Below are positions 8,328 to 16,294 of a stretch of 64,000 nt of DNA, in pieces. Origin of the DNA: a bacterium (GTDB taxonomy: Bacteria > SZUA-182 > DTGQ01). The stretch is from the NCBI GenBank assembly GCA_040755755.1, contig JBFLZW010000013.1, positions 91,448 through 155,447 on the forward strand, written 5' to 3'. The notes beneath the pieces were generated by a model. The model was not told the DNA's origin, made no database searches, and worked only from the letters and a program-made list of their open reading frames with translations. How positions within the stretch are numbered: the stretch's first letter is position 1; every line of letters begins with the position of its first letter. A program made the position numbers and the translations under genes.

Positions 8328-8744
8328 GTGCAGGCTAAGACGGCGGAAATACGCGTGCTGGTCAGGCAGACCGCGCAAGGGATTATCGAAATCGGGCAAA
8401 GACTGATTGAGGTGAAGGAAAGGTTGGGGCATGGGAATTTTATTCCGTGGCTAAAGAGTGAATTTAACTGGTCATTGCAAAGTGCAAAACGGTTTATGAA
8501 TGTTGCTGAAACCTTTGGTCAAAATCAACAAATTGTTGATTTTTATCCATCCGCTCTTTATGCACTTGCAGCACCTTCCATCCCAGACGAAGCCCGCGAG
8601 GAAGCGCTTACCCTTGCCGAATCGGGCCTGATGCTCGGTCGGGACAGGGGCGGGTTGCGGGAGCTGGTTGAGAGGGAGATTGTTGCTGTATCACTGGTGG
8701 AAAATTTTCCACAAGTGATTTTGATTTTCCAGGAGCAGTCCTAG
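8328..8744 (+). CDS. DUF3102-family protein, probably missing its N-terminus
   Basis: The 138-aa frame begins at a GTG only 16 bases past the MITE-like element. It contains a recognisable DUF3102 segment: IIEIGQRLIEVKERLGHGNF and WLKSEFNWSLQSAKRFMNVA. DUF3102 proteins are short, common in plasmids and integrated elements, and of unknown function. Family members usually have ~15 more residues before this segment. The lost N-terminus, the weak start and the closeness of the element suggest disruption at the 5' end. The last ~20 codons run into a 28-bp palindrome and may not be original. Confidence 0.55.
   Translation: MQAKTAEIRVLVRQTAQGIIEIGQRLIEVKERLGHGNFIPWLKSEFNWSLQSAKRFMNVAETFGQNQQIVDFYPSALYALAAPSIPDEAREEALTLAESGLMLGRDRGGLRELVEREIVAVSLVENFPQVILIFQEQS
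8691..8718. repeat. 28-bp near-perfect palindrome inside the 3' end of the DUF3102 frame
   Basis: TCACTgGTGGAAAA and TTTTCCACaAGTGA are complementary except at one position each side. Both strands can encode VENFP across it. It may mark an inversion joint or be a recognition site. Confidence 0.6.
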
Positions 8745-8886
8745 CATGCTCTTTCTGTCTTCTCTTCGCCCTCTCCGCTTCAATCCTCTTCAGTTGTTCG
8801 TATTCTCTGGCCTTTTGCTCTTCTTCTGGTGCTTTGGCAACGGAAGCTGCTCAATCCCGCGCGTGATCCTGCCTATTACTTCTTTG
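8708..8886 (-). pseudogene. possible coding remnant (charged ParB/DUF-like tail)
   Basis: The minus strand shows an open frame without a start: AKAPEEEQKAREYEQLKRI, then EAERAKRRQKEHARTAPG. The Glu/Lys/Arg-rich helical character followed by RTAPGKSKS recalls the middle of ParB-like or plasmid-partition proteins. No start codon or full domain survives. It faces the DUF3102 remnant tail-to-tail. This is a weak call based on composition. Confidence 0.22.
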
Positions 8887-8997
8887 GCAAAAATTGGAGG
8901 GTGATTCGGGATGGTGAATTTTTTGCTTGACTGGTAAACGACTTTATGAGTAAAATAATAGAAAATTATAGAACACTATCGAACATGAGGTAATAAA

Positions 8998-9186
8998 ATG
9001 GATAATCAAGAAATTTTAACTATGAAGGAAGCGGCGGCGTATCTGAAAATAACAGAAAAGACTTTGCTTAAATTGGTCAAAGAAAACAAAGTTAGGGCCT
9101 TACGAGTAGGAAACGTATACCGATTTATCAAAAAAGAACTCACCGAAGATGTCAGGGAGAAAGAAGCAAAGGTGGCTACAAGATGA
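8998..9186 (+). CDS. excisionase-type helix-turn-helix protein (HTH_17)
   Basis: The 62-aa protein has the classical excisionase/MerR-type winged-helix pattern: LTMKEAAAYLKITEKTLLKL, then a basic turn and VRALRVGNVYRFIKKEL. Such proteins bind DNA and act as recombination directionality factors or small regulators. The ATG at 8998 is preceded by a weak GAGGTAA. It overlaps the next gene by ATGA (4 bases), so the two are translationally coupled. No integrase is nearby, which suggests a remnant of a mobile element. Confidence 0.8.
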   Translation: MDNQEILTMKEAAAYLKITEKTLLKLVKENKVRALRVGNVYRFIKKELTEDVREKEAKVATR

Positions 9187-9485
9187 GCATCGAGGCAATA
9201 GAGCTCTTTGATATTTTCTCAGGAACCTTCGGCAAGGAAAAAGCTCAAGCAGCGGTACGGGATATTGAAACCCTGATATCCGAGCACAAGCGGGAGTTGG
9301 CGACGAAAGAGGATATCAAGGAAGTAAAAGGTGATATCCGAGAAACCGAGCTTAAACTGACCAAGGAGATTGAATCGGTCAGGCTGGAAGTGGAAAAAGC
9401 AAAATCAGGTATTGTCAAATGGTTTGCCGGTCTTTTGATTGCCTACACAGGGGTAATTATCACCATACTTACACTTCTTAAGTAG
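9183..9485 (+). CDS. small coiled-coil protein with C-terminal membrane segment (DUF1640-like)
   Basis: The 100-aa protein begins at the ATGA overlap with the excisionase-like gene. Residues about 30-75 are strongly charged with heptad character (KRELATKEDIKEVKGDI, ETELKLTKEIESVRLEVEK), predicting a coiled coil. A single membrane span follows (IVKWFAGLLIAYTGVIITIL), and the protein ends three residues later. The layout matches DUF1640/CCDC90-type small membrane proteins, whose bacterial role is unknown. Confidence 0.7.
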   Translation: MSIEAIELFDIFSGTFGKEKAQAAVRDIETLISEHKRELATKEDIKEVKGDIRETELKLTKEIESVRLEVEKAKSGIVKWFAGLLIAYTGVIITILTLLK

Positions 9486-9835
9486 TCGGTCCCGGAAGGT
9501 GATAGCGACACCTTGCCGAGACCTGGCCGGTACATGGCTTATTGAGGCGCTACCATGCCGGTTAAGTCATTATCTCATCAAAAAAACATTCCATCTCCCC
9601 TTTTCCCTTGCTTCAATCACCTTACAAAATTGCCTTATCCATGCATTTCGAGCGATTTCTGAGGCGCTGGTGAAGTGTGGCGGGGTGATCGTGGATTCAT
9701 TCAAGGGCAGGAATCAGATTCGTACCCTATGAGGCTGACGGGATCTCGGCGGGGGATTTCGTACATTGCGGTCGGTCTTATGGTCGGTTCGTTTTCCTCT
9801 GGGAGGCCTCTGGTCGGTGCGGTTATTGTCTGGGG
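9486..9835. other. intergenic region, no gene recognised
   Basis: Short frames here lack start signals and family character. GC-rich stretches near 9760-9830 repeat the word GGTCGGT(T/C) (CGGTCGGTCTTATGGTCGGTTCG and TGGTCGGTGCGG, described here in separate pieces) without a clear structure. Confidence 0.35.
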
Positions 9836-10008
9836 TTAAAAATGTACTCCGGACAAAAATCCATAATGGAGTCCTCCGGCTTCTACATCCTCCTCAAAAA
9901 TCGTTACTTCAGCCTTGGAATAGCGGATCTGTAATCCAAGATTAAAGATTTTGCTAATAGTCCAGTAAATTCCTCCTCCGATCCAGAAACCGAGAGCAGA
10001 ATCAGACT
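9836..10008 (-). pseudogene. C-terminal remnant of an outer-membrane beta-barrel protein
   Basis: The minus-strand frame ends with alternating hydrophobic strands and a terminal aromatic: ALGFWIGGGIYWTISKIFNL, then LQIRYSKAEVTIF and HYGFLSGVHF before the stop. A final phenylalanine strand of this kind is typical of outer-membrane barrels. The frame is cut on its 5' side exactly where the second MITE-like element begins; codons further upstream are element-derived. The rest of the gene is not seen beyond the element. Confidence 0.6.
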
Positions 10009-10295
10009 TAGTACATAGCGCGGGAATTACGCGGCCGGTTAAATAATGGCCCCCCTCACCTGCCACACAGGGATCCCCTGTGGCGGAGGCTCTCTGCCAC
10101 TCCCTCTCCCCCCCCAAAGGGGGGTAAGGGAGTGGAGGAGGGCTATCCCTCAGAGAAAGGCAGCGAGCACCTGTATTCGATAGTCGCTAACGGAGAGCAC
10201 ATGGAGGGTGGGGCTGCTTTTTTGCCCCACCAAATACCGCACGCCATCTCTTTGTCGAGCCTAACTGGTCGCGGATTTTAATGCATGTTATGTAC
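10009..10295. mobile_element. MITE-like inverted-repeat element, copy 2 (about 287 bp)
   Basis: The left end TAGTACATAGCGCGGGAATT, followed by ACGCGGCCGGTT, is the reverse complement of the right end of copy 1. The right end, CTAACTGGTCGCGGATTTTA followed by ATGCATGTTATGTAC, is the reverse complement of the left end of copy 1. The interior differs and is longer. It holds hairpins such as CCACACAGGG/CCCTGTGG and a CTCCCTCTCC/GGTAAGGGAG arm pair. No transposase is encoded. It cuts a beta-barrel gene. Confidence 0.7.
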
Positions 10296-10819
10296 GCAGA
10301 AAACAAAAAAACCGCCAGTATTGTAGACTCTGTTTACCTGCCCCTTCAGGCAGGAATCTTACCAGAAAGTTTCCTCCCTGATAAGATTTTCACAAAGCCT
10401 ATAACACTGACGGCCAATATCTTTCTTGCCCTATCTATCGGTAATGTGCCGCACGGAGAACTACTGGTATAATTTTTTCAGGCATCAATCAGAGATTTGA
10501 CCAGTCCGAAGCCCACGTTCAGCATGCATGGTATATTCTTTGCCCCTTTGTGCCTGAGTTGTTACGAAATAAAGAGAATTTACTTGCCAATAGGGGGCGA
10601 TTTTCGTAGAATCGTCAAGGGAATTCGCAATTATCAGCATACCCCGCAGATAGTCATTTTTCTTGCGGATGGCTCAATACATCCGCTTTTGAGAACAGCC
10701 GGGCTTAACTTAAGAGCGTTGTCCTTCAGGAGCGAGGAGAAAAAGAGGTTGCCCTGCGCTCAATGCCTGCCCTTGAATGTTAATGACATTGACCTCAGGG
10801 GGAGGGATTGAGTGGGTGC
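10296..10819. other. intergenic region before pyrF, no gene recognised
   Basis: About 520 bases with only short, uncharacteristic frames. A stretch near 10540-10562 (CCTTTGTGCCTGAGTTGTTA) resembles a sequence at 13490-13512 (CCTTTGTGCCTGAGCAGTTA), so dispersed repeat pieces are present. Confidence 0.4.
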
Positions 10820-10843
10820 AACTCCCGCTGATTATTGGGAGTT
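10820..10843 (+). promoter_or_regulatory. hairpin in the pyrF leader
   Basis: AACTCCC pairs with GGGAGTT around a 10-base loop, 38 bases before the pyrF ATG. It could be an attenuator or a 5' stabilising stem. No U-run follows directly, so a regulatory role is only a guess. Confidence 0.35.
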
Positions 10844-10881
10844 CTCTGCGTTATGAAACCAGATTAAGCAAAAGGAGAACC

Positions 10882-11625
10882 ATGGCATCGCAAATACCAG
10901 CAAATCCAAAACCGATTCCCCTCAACAAGCGTCTCATCTTTGCTCTGGATGTGGAATCTCCGCAGGAGGCACAGGAGTGGGTATCAAAATTGAAGGATCA
11001 GATTAAATTTTATAAAGTAGGATTGCAGCTCTTTCTGGCAGGATGGTTCAATATCGTTGACTGGATCGTGCAGCAGGATCTTGAAGTCATGGTGGATCTG
11101 AAATTTTTCGATGTTCCCCAGACCGTGGCTTCAGCTTTCAGGCAACTGAAAGGGCATGGTATTTCCTTTACTACGGTTCACGGTAACGATGCCATTTTAC
11201 GGGCTGCGGTCGAGGCCAGGCACGACATTGCTCCGGCCAGCCATGAGCTGAATATCCTGGCGGTCACGGTTCTGACCAGTCTGGATCAGGCAGACTTGCA
11301 GGATCTTGGCTTCAACTGCTCTGTCGAGGAGCTTGTCCTGAGCCGGGCCAGACGTGCTCTCGCCCTTGGATGTGACGGCGTGGTCTCATCCGGCCTGGAG
11401 GCCCCGCGGCTGAGGAGCGATCTTGGCCAAAATTTTCTGATTGTTGTGCCGGGTGTGAGGCCGGTCCAAAACCGGGTGGATGACCAGAAAAGAACTGTTG
11501 ACCTGACGGGGGCTTTTCTGGCCGGTGCAGATCATGTTGTCGTCGGAAGGCCTATTCGACAGGCGGACAATCCGGTGGCAGTGGTCGAAACAATGCAGGC
11601 CCAGATTGCGAAGGCTTTTGGATAA
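10882..11625 (+). CDS. pyrF: orotidine 5'-phosphate decarboxylase
   Basis: The 247-aa enzyme converts OMP to UMP, the last step of de novo pyrimidine synthesis. It has RLIFALDVES near the N-terminus, the catalytic Asp-x-Lys-x-x-Asp motif in MVDLKFFDVPQTV, the segment TTVHGNDAILRAAVEA, and the phosphate-binding end VVPGVRPV plus GADHVVVGRPI. The ATG at 10882 is chosen because AAAGGAG lies 4-10 bases upstream. The upstream extension of the frame (to 10777) is not family-like. Length is normal for the bacterial type I family. No other pyrimidine gene is adjacent. Confidence 0.95.
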   Translation: MASQIPANPKPIPLNKRLIFALDVESPQEAQEWVSKLKDQIKFYKVGLQLFLAGWFNIVDWIVQQDLEVMVDLKFFDVPQTVASAFRQLKGHGISFTTVHGNDAILRAAVEARHDIAPASHELNILAVTVLTSLDQADLQDLGFNCSVEELVLSRARRALALGCDGVVSSGLEAPRLRSDLGQNFLIVVPGVRPVQNRVDDQKRTVDLTGAFLAGADHVVVGRPIRQADNPVAVVETMQAQIAKAFG

Positions 11626-11658
11626 ATCCTTCAATAGGAGGAAGTCGATCCGGGAACA

Positions 11659-11745
11659 ATGAAAAAGACCAGGGGGCAGTTAGAAGCAGAAGTTAGTGAA
11701 GCGATAGTTAAATTTGAGAAGGAATATAAAGAAGGGAGAAAATAA
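11659..11745 (+). pseudogene. N-terminal stub of a DUF2294-family protein
   Basis: A 28-codon frame reads MKKTRGQLEAEVSEAIVKFE, then KEYKEGRK and a stop. DUF2294 proteins (~120 aa) begin with just this pattern (K-x-K/R-G-x-x-E-A-E-x-S-x-A-(I/V)-x-x-F-E-K-E-Y) before a conserved GRGP motif. Here the frame ends at that point and the aroC-like gene begins two bases later. An AGGAGGAAG stretch lies ~10 bases upstream, so the stub may still be translated and feed ribosomes to the next gene. No downstream remainder of DUF2294 was seen. Confidence 0.5.
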
Positions 11746-11747
11746 TT

Positions 11748-13079
11748 ATGCTTGGATGTCATTTAGGAAAATTCTTTCAGGTTACTATAGCTGGTGGCTC
11801 TTATCAGGAGGGCCTGGTTGCCGTAGTACAGGGGACGCCACCGGGTCTACTGCTCACCGAGAAAGAAATTTACGCTGACCTTTTGCTCAGGAAACCGGGC
11901 AGCGATGAGCTTGCCTCACCGCGAAAAGAGCCTGATCTTCCAGTCCTCTACACCGGACTCAATGCTGCAGATACGGTCGAAAACGCCGGTAATCGGAACC
12001 ATACGAACGGCACCCCCATAACTATCCTGATTCCCAATCTCGATCGACATTTTATTCATATCAAGCAATATCAGGATACCAACCGCACCCCAAGGCCGGG
12101 TCATGCCTCATATGCTTCGTTCATAAAATATGGACCTGATGATGACGCCATTGGTGCGGGCCTGTTCAGCGGTCGCTATACTGCACCTATTGTGGCCGCG
12201 GGTTCTATTGCCAAGAAGGTCCTGAGTAACTGCGGCATAGAGATATTTTCCTACATCAAAGAGCTGGCTGGTGTCCGCTGTAGCGAGGTCGAGTATACCC
12301 AGGCACTTAGCCGTAGCCGGGCATTCAAGAAAATGCGCCAGGATTTTGACCCCTTTTTTCAAGAGATTTATGTTAATAACCGGATAACGATGGAGATGCG
12401 CTTTCTTGAAAAGATGAGGATTATGGCTGAGATCGAGCGTGAAATCGATGATATCCGGGCCCGTGGTCCGGAATTTGTGCCGGACAAGGTCAAGGAGAAA
12501 TACGGGGTGCATCCCGTCATCAATTGCCCTGACCTTGAGGCAGCAGAGGAAATGCTGGAGGCATGCCAGCGGATAACGGAAACTGGTGATTCATCGGGTG
12601 GTATCATCGAGACAGTGGCTACGGGCGTGCCGATTGGCCTTGGAGAGCCTGTTTTTAACAAACTGGATGCAGAGCTTGGCAGAATGCTCGGCCTCGGTGC
12701 AGTCAAGGGTGTGGAGGTCGGGGCCGGGTTCATGGTCAAGGATATGACCGGCAGCCAGTGTAACGATGCCATGCAGGTGGAAAATGGTCAGGTTGCCTTT
12801 ATGACGAATAATGCCGGAGGTATTACCGGAGGGCTGGCTACCGGTCAGCCGATCGTGGTACGACTGGCGGTCAAACCTACGCCCACTATTGACAAGGCAC
12901 AGCAAACGATTGATAAGTATACGATGGAGAATCGTACCCTGGCCGCGATTACGCGGCGCGATCCTACGGTAGTCGGACGACTCTGGCCGGTAGCGGAAAG
13001 CTATACGGCGCTCGTGCTTCTTGACCTTTTAATCGCCCACTACGGCTATCAAACCCTGATAGCCAAAAACCGGACATGA
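11748..13079 (+). CDS. aroC: divergent chorismate synthase-like protein
   Basis: The 443-aa protein is clearly in the chorismate synthase family, which converts EPSP to chorismate with reduced FMN. RPGHASYASFIKYG (H119), GDSSGGIIE, GLGEPVFNKLDAELG, NNAGGITGGLATGQPIVVRL and KPTPTI follow the family pattern. Three things are odd. The N-terminal ESHG motif, which holds a catalytic histidine, reads GGSYQEG here (Y19 for His). The arginine-rich RSSARET motif reads GLFSGRYT (139-145). Some 70-80 extra residues, mostly charged, lie around 190-265. It may be a paralogue with changed chemistry, or a highly divergent enzyme. A GGGAGA site lies just before the ATG; pyrF and a DUF2294 stub lie upstream. 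Confidence 0.8.
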   Translation: MLGCHLGKFFQVTIAGGSYQEGLVAVVQGTPPGLLLTEKEIYADLLLRKPGSDELASPRKEPDLPVLYTGLNAADTVENAGNRNHTNGTPITILIPNLDRHFIHIKQYQDTNRTPRPGHASYASFIKYGPDDDAIGAGLFSGRYTAPIVAAGSIAKKVLSNCGIEIFSYIKELAGVRCSEVEYTQALSRSRAFKKMRQDFDPFFQEIYVNNRITMEMRFLEKMRIMAEIEREIDDIRARGPEFVPDKVKEKYGVHPVINCPDLEAAEEMLEACQRITETGDSSGGIIETVATGVPIGLGEPVFNKLDAELGRMLGLGAVKGVEVGAGFMVKDMTGSQCNDAMQVENGQVAFMTNNAGGITGGLATGQPIVVRLAVKPTPTIDKAQQTIDKYTMENRTLAAITRRDPTVVGRLWPVAESYTALVLLDLLIAHYGYQTLIAKNRT

Positions 13080-13140
13080 AGTTAAGTATTGAAGACCAAT
13101 TTCAGTTAAGAGCGTTAAACGGCGATGGTTTTAACTAGAG

Positions 13141-13178
13141 TCGCTCATATTGGTAAGACAACACAGTAATATTTTTCC
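13141..13178 (+). repeat. dispersed repeat copy (TCGCTC...AAGACAACAC type)
   Basis: TCGCTCATATTGGTAAGACA followed by ACAC matches TCGCTCTTATGGGAAAGACA followed by ACAC at 45625, and both run into a TTTCCCC/TTCTCCC stretch. The similarity over ~25 bases in two intergenic regions marks them as copies of one repeat family. Confidence 0.5.
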
Positions 13179-13384
13179 CCTCTCTAGGATTTTCACTTCG
13201 CTGAAGGCATCAGATCCAAACAGTGTGATGGCTACCATATATGAGCGTCCAATAGAGCGGGTTATTGTTAAAAAATGTCAAAGGGTGTAGGGCATTTGGA
13301 CGTACTGTGCCGAAAAGTGTTCACTGCTGTATGGCGGGAGGTTAATTAAAGGTTGTAACACGATATGCAAGGTGATGTTATATC

Positions 13385-13452
13385 TTTCCAGCCCTCAGGT
13401 TTCCATCATGTTTTGGCAACCTTTGAAGAGAAAAAACTTGAGGGCTGGGAAA
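13385..13452. repeat. inverted repeat with ~13-bp arms
   Basis: TTTCCAGCCCTCA and TGAGGGCTGGGAAA pair with one bulged base around a ~41-base loop. It lies in the non-coding stretch and encodes nothing visible. It may be a palindromic dispersed repeat. Confidence 0.55.
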
Positions 13453-14648
13453 ACAACTACTCAGGCCCTTTGTGCCTTTGTCTCTCTGTGCCTTTGTGCC
13501 TGAGCAGTTATCCAAGAAGTACCTTTTCAGCCACTCCATATAAAGTATGAGTCCCCCCATAGCGGCTATGATCACCCAACAGCTTCAAAATTCCTGTTCA
13601 TCCAGGTATCTTCCTGATTACGGCATTGTCCGGTTCTCAAACTATCATTGTTTTTACGAGCTCGTATCACGAGCCGAATGTTCCAGTCAACTTCCCTGAA
13701 CTAAAAATCAGTCCCTGACACGCCCGGTCATGTCTTAAAATTCATGACAACTCTGAGACCTGCAGAGACAGGCATCGGCATCAGGCATAAAAGTTGCCTA
13801 TAAAGATAGTGATTCTGCTTTATCGATCAGGGTCCTTGCCCTTATGGAGAGAAGGACAAGAAGCCCCGGCAGAATGAGAGAGATTTGAGAGATGAGAGAG
13901 ATTAAAGTTAAATAGCCGCAGGCAGTCAATTTTAACCGGGAGGAAAAACGACAGTCGCTGTAGAGTTCAAAAAGCATCTATCAGAATATCTTGCAGGTTC
14001 CATCCGCGACAAGTGGTCATTCTCGTATCCAGGTGTGCTTCATGGTCTGTCTCAAGGCGCTTGAATTCCTATCCCACCCCAGCAATTAAATAGGATAACA
14101 GGCGCTTGAAAGGGCAGGATTGCCCCAGGGATTCATGAGCCCACGGATAGGTGGATCGATAAGCTCAGCATGAATGTAATTCGGCAGCTCCTCTTCCTGC
14201 TTTGCAATACTTCCTGAGATAAAGAGCACATCGAACTGCGTTGAGGATTGACCGCAGAGATCCCTAAAAGGTAGTACCAAATAACATATTTACTTTCAAG
14301 GGCTTAAGCTCTGCTGTAGCCCAGAGAATGAAAGAAGTGTGTCTTAAGGAGTTGAATTCTATAAACGGCTCTTTGATGGACAGGAATGCTTTCAGGATCT
14401 ATAAGTCTGGACATGAGGAATGTGGGGATGTTTATTGGGAAAGCGGCCTGTTCCAGTCTGAAGAGCAAAGGCTTCCAAAGAAAGGAGGTGAAATATTCAC
14501 CGGAAGAGAAAGACTGAAAAGCAGTGGAGAAGGTTATTGCTCAAGTTACGGTTATTGCTCGGGGTTATCGTTTTTTCATCATTATGATTAGCATCTGAAA
14601 CATCCATATTGAAAGTTTTATCGAAAGAGTACGGAGGAAGTTTTTACC

Positions 14649-15602
14649 ATGATTATCGCGAAGAGATTCACTTACGCCCTTTTGGTCAGTTTAGTTGCCT
14701 TGCTTCTCGCTTATTCACCTATCGCTCAGGCTCAAAACTGGATGGCCCTGCCCCCATACAACACCCTGTGGCCATTGTGGTCTCCTACCCTGTCTCCCGT
14801 TGATCCTGCTACCGGCCTGCCAACTCCGGTCGTATCCTCGCTGGCTCCGAGTACGGTTTTACCTGTACAGCCCGGCCTGACCTGGGACCCGTCCGCAGCT
14901 AATCCCTGGTTGCTGTACAATACTCCGCTTGGCATGGCGTATTATGATCCAGTCAATGGCGTAAATCTCTGGCCAGCACCCTATCTGCAAGATGCAGCCG
15001 GACTTCCTTTGCCCCTGACTTTACCTGCGGGTTATGAGCTTCTGCCCCCGACGGCTTCTTCCTGGCTCACCAGCACCACGCCATTGGCGAATGCAGCCAT
15101 TTTCGCTTACCTGATGACCGTCCCGTTCTTTGGAGCCGCTGTTGCGCCGGTTGCACCAGTAGTTGCTCCAACCTTTGCACCTACGTTTGCACCGACTTTT
15201 TCTCCACTTGCAACCACGATGATTATCGGACCGACCTTTACTCCGACCTTTGCCCCGACCTTTGTACCTCCGGTTACGCCAACAGCTACCCCAACAGTTG
15301 CCCCGACCTTTGCCCCGACTTTCACTCCGACAGTTTCTCCGCTCGCTACGACCATGATCATCGGCCCGACCTTTACTCCGACCTTTGCGCCTACTTTTAC
15401 CCCAACCGTTTCTCCGCTCGCAACAACAATGATCATCGGCCCAACCGCTACTCCGACCTTCGTGCCTACTGTCGCTCCAACCGTTTCTCCGCTCGCTACG
15501 ACCATGATTATCGGGCCAACCTTTGCTCCAGCTGTACCTGTACCACCTACGGTAGTCGGACCATTTGGAGTACCATTCCTTGCACCGAGTGCTATTATCT
15601 AA
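14649..15602 (+). CDS. exported Pro/Thr/Ala-rich repeat protein (TFAPTF / SPLATTMIIGPT repeats)
   Basis: The 317-aa protein has a signal peptide (MIIAKRFTYALLVSLVALLL, cleaved after SPIAQAQ). Residues about 25-160 are Pro/Leu/Trp-rich (NWMALPPYNTLWPLW). From about residue 168 there are tandem repeats: PTFAPTFAPTF blocks alternating with SPLATTMIIGPTFTPTF, the latter occurring four times. The repeats are nearly identical in DNA as well as protein, which points to recent expansion. No anchor or sorting signal is seen. An extended, rigid cell-surface or matrix protein is plausible; no known family was recognised. AGGAAG precedes the ATG and a strong terminator follows, so the gene is monocistronic. 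Confidence 0.75.
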   Translation: MIIAKRFTYALLVSLVALLLAYSPIAQAQNWMALPPYNTLWPLWSPTLSPVDPATGLPTPVVSSLAPSTVLPVQPGLTWDPSAANPWLLYNTPLGMAYYDPVNGVNLWPAPYLQDAAGLPLPLTLPAGYELLPPTASSWLTSTTPLANAAIFAYLMTVPFFGAAVAPVAPVVAPTFAPTFAPTFSPLATTMIIGPTFTPTFAPTFVPPVTPTATPTVAPTFAPTFTPTVSPLATTMIIGPTFTPTFAPTFTPTVSPLATTMIIGPTATPTFVPTVAPTVSPLATTMIIGPTFAPAVPVPPTVVGPFGVPFLAPSAII

Positions 15603-15669
15603 AAATAGAGACTATCGATTCACCTTTAACCCTCATCACGTACCAGAGGGAAGCTTGCTAACCTGAAAA

Positions 15670-15715
15670 GCCCTGGGGGACAGACCGAATCCGGTCTGCC
15701 CCCCAGGGCATTTTT
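15670..15715 (+). terminator. strong rho-independent terminator
   Basis: GCCCTGGGGG pairs with CCCCCAGGGC, and the inner CAGACCG pairs with CGGTCTG, with one A-C mismatch between; ATTTTTAA follows. It lies 67 bases past the stop of the TPTFAPTF-repeat protein. Confidence 0.9.
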
Positions 15716-15759
15716 AATGGAAGTTATCAGTTGGAAGTTTTGAATTTTTCTGATTTTTT

Positions 15760-15792
15760 ACTGACCACTGACCACTGACCACTGACCACTAA
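15760..15792. repeat. tandem CTGACCA repeat overlapping a gene end
   Basis: Four or more units of the 7-mer ACTGACC run in tandem. The last unit supplies the stop codon of the maturation protease (TAG on the minus strand at 15789-15791). Related GTCAGTGACC-type words occur at 644-658, 60929-60945 and 62211-62240. Confidence 0.65.
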
Positions 15793-16247
15793 CAGGACAT
15801 CTCCTGAACCACCTGCCGGATCACTTCATCCATTTTGCCTTTCAGACAGGAGGAAAGCTCATCACCGATATCCACCCGGTCCGGTTCTACCGCCACAATT
15901 TTAATTTCCGGGATGGGAAGGTTGAGCGTTTTGCCGAGATTGATCAAGTTGAGGATATCACCCTCATGAGTGCTTATTGGCTGGCAATTTCTTTGGGTTT
16001 GAAGCTGGTCCGGAGAAAACACCATCACCGTGCCAGGCTTTTGCCCCATGAAGGCGGAGTCGATAATTACAATTTTTTCTGTTTCATAATTAAAGTGCCT
16101 GAACAGCCGTAGACCATCGGTGGAAATATCCTCGGCCTCAAAGTCCTGGTCCAGTTCCCGCAGGCAGATCTGCTCGATTACTTTTGGTCCCACGCCGTCA
16201 TCCTGCATCAGATAGTTGCCGATACCGATAGCGATTTTTTTACCCAT
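15789..16247 (-). CDS. hydrogenase maturation protease (HyaD/HycI/HoxW family)
   Basis: The 152-aa protein is an endopeptidase of the type that cuts the C-terminal tail from the [NiFe] hydrogenase large subunit after nickel insertion. It has the N-terminal GIGNYLMQDDGVGPKVIEQI with the metal-binding Asp pair (D16-D17), the central VIIDSAFMG with a second Asp, and STHEGD supplying the conserved histidine. Family length is normal. It is last in the hydBGDA operon, 122 bases after hydA, with a palindromic repeat in the gap. The large subunit has a matching eight-residue tail after its DPCxxCxxH motif. The stop codon lies in a tandem repeat, so the C-terminus (EMSC) may vary between strains. Confidence 0.92.
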   Translation of the reverse strand: MGKKIAIGIGNYLMQDDGVGPKVIEQICLRELDQDFEAEDISTDGLRLFRHFNYETEKIVIIDSAFMGQKPGTVMVFSPDQLQTQRNCQPISTHEGDILNLINLGKTLNLPIPEIKIVAVEPDRVDIGDELSSCLKGKMDEVIRQVVQEMSC

Positions 16248-16294
16248 ATTTGTTTCTCCCTCTCTCTCCTCATGGCAGTGATGGTTGTTAAATC

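Larger units (their letters stand above)
13080..14648. other. 1.57-kb non-coding stretch rich in dispersed repeats
   Basis: No convincing gene. It contains a dispersed repeat (13141-13178), an inverted repeat (13385-13452) and CTTTGTGCC-type repeat units (13470-13512). The last ~300 bases are the leader of the exported protein at 14649. Frames at 14328-14591 and 14086-14280 have no family character or good start signals. Confidence 0.5.

Noticed and set aside
9499..9732. 77-codon plus-strand frame
   Set aside because: No start signal or family character; lies in a decayed region.
10497..10811. 104-codon frame before pyrF
   Set aside because: Contains dispersed-repeat sequence and lacks coding character.
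14328..14591. 87-codon frame in the leader of the TPTFAPTF-repeat protein
   Set aside because: No family character or convincing start; more likely untranslated leader.
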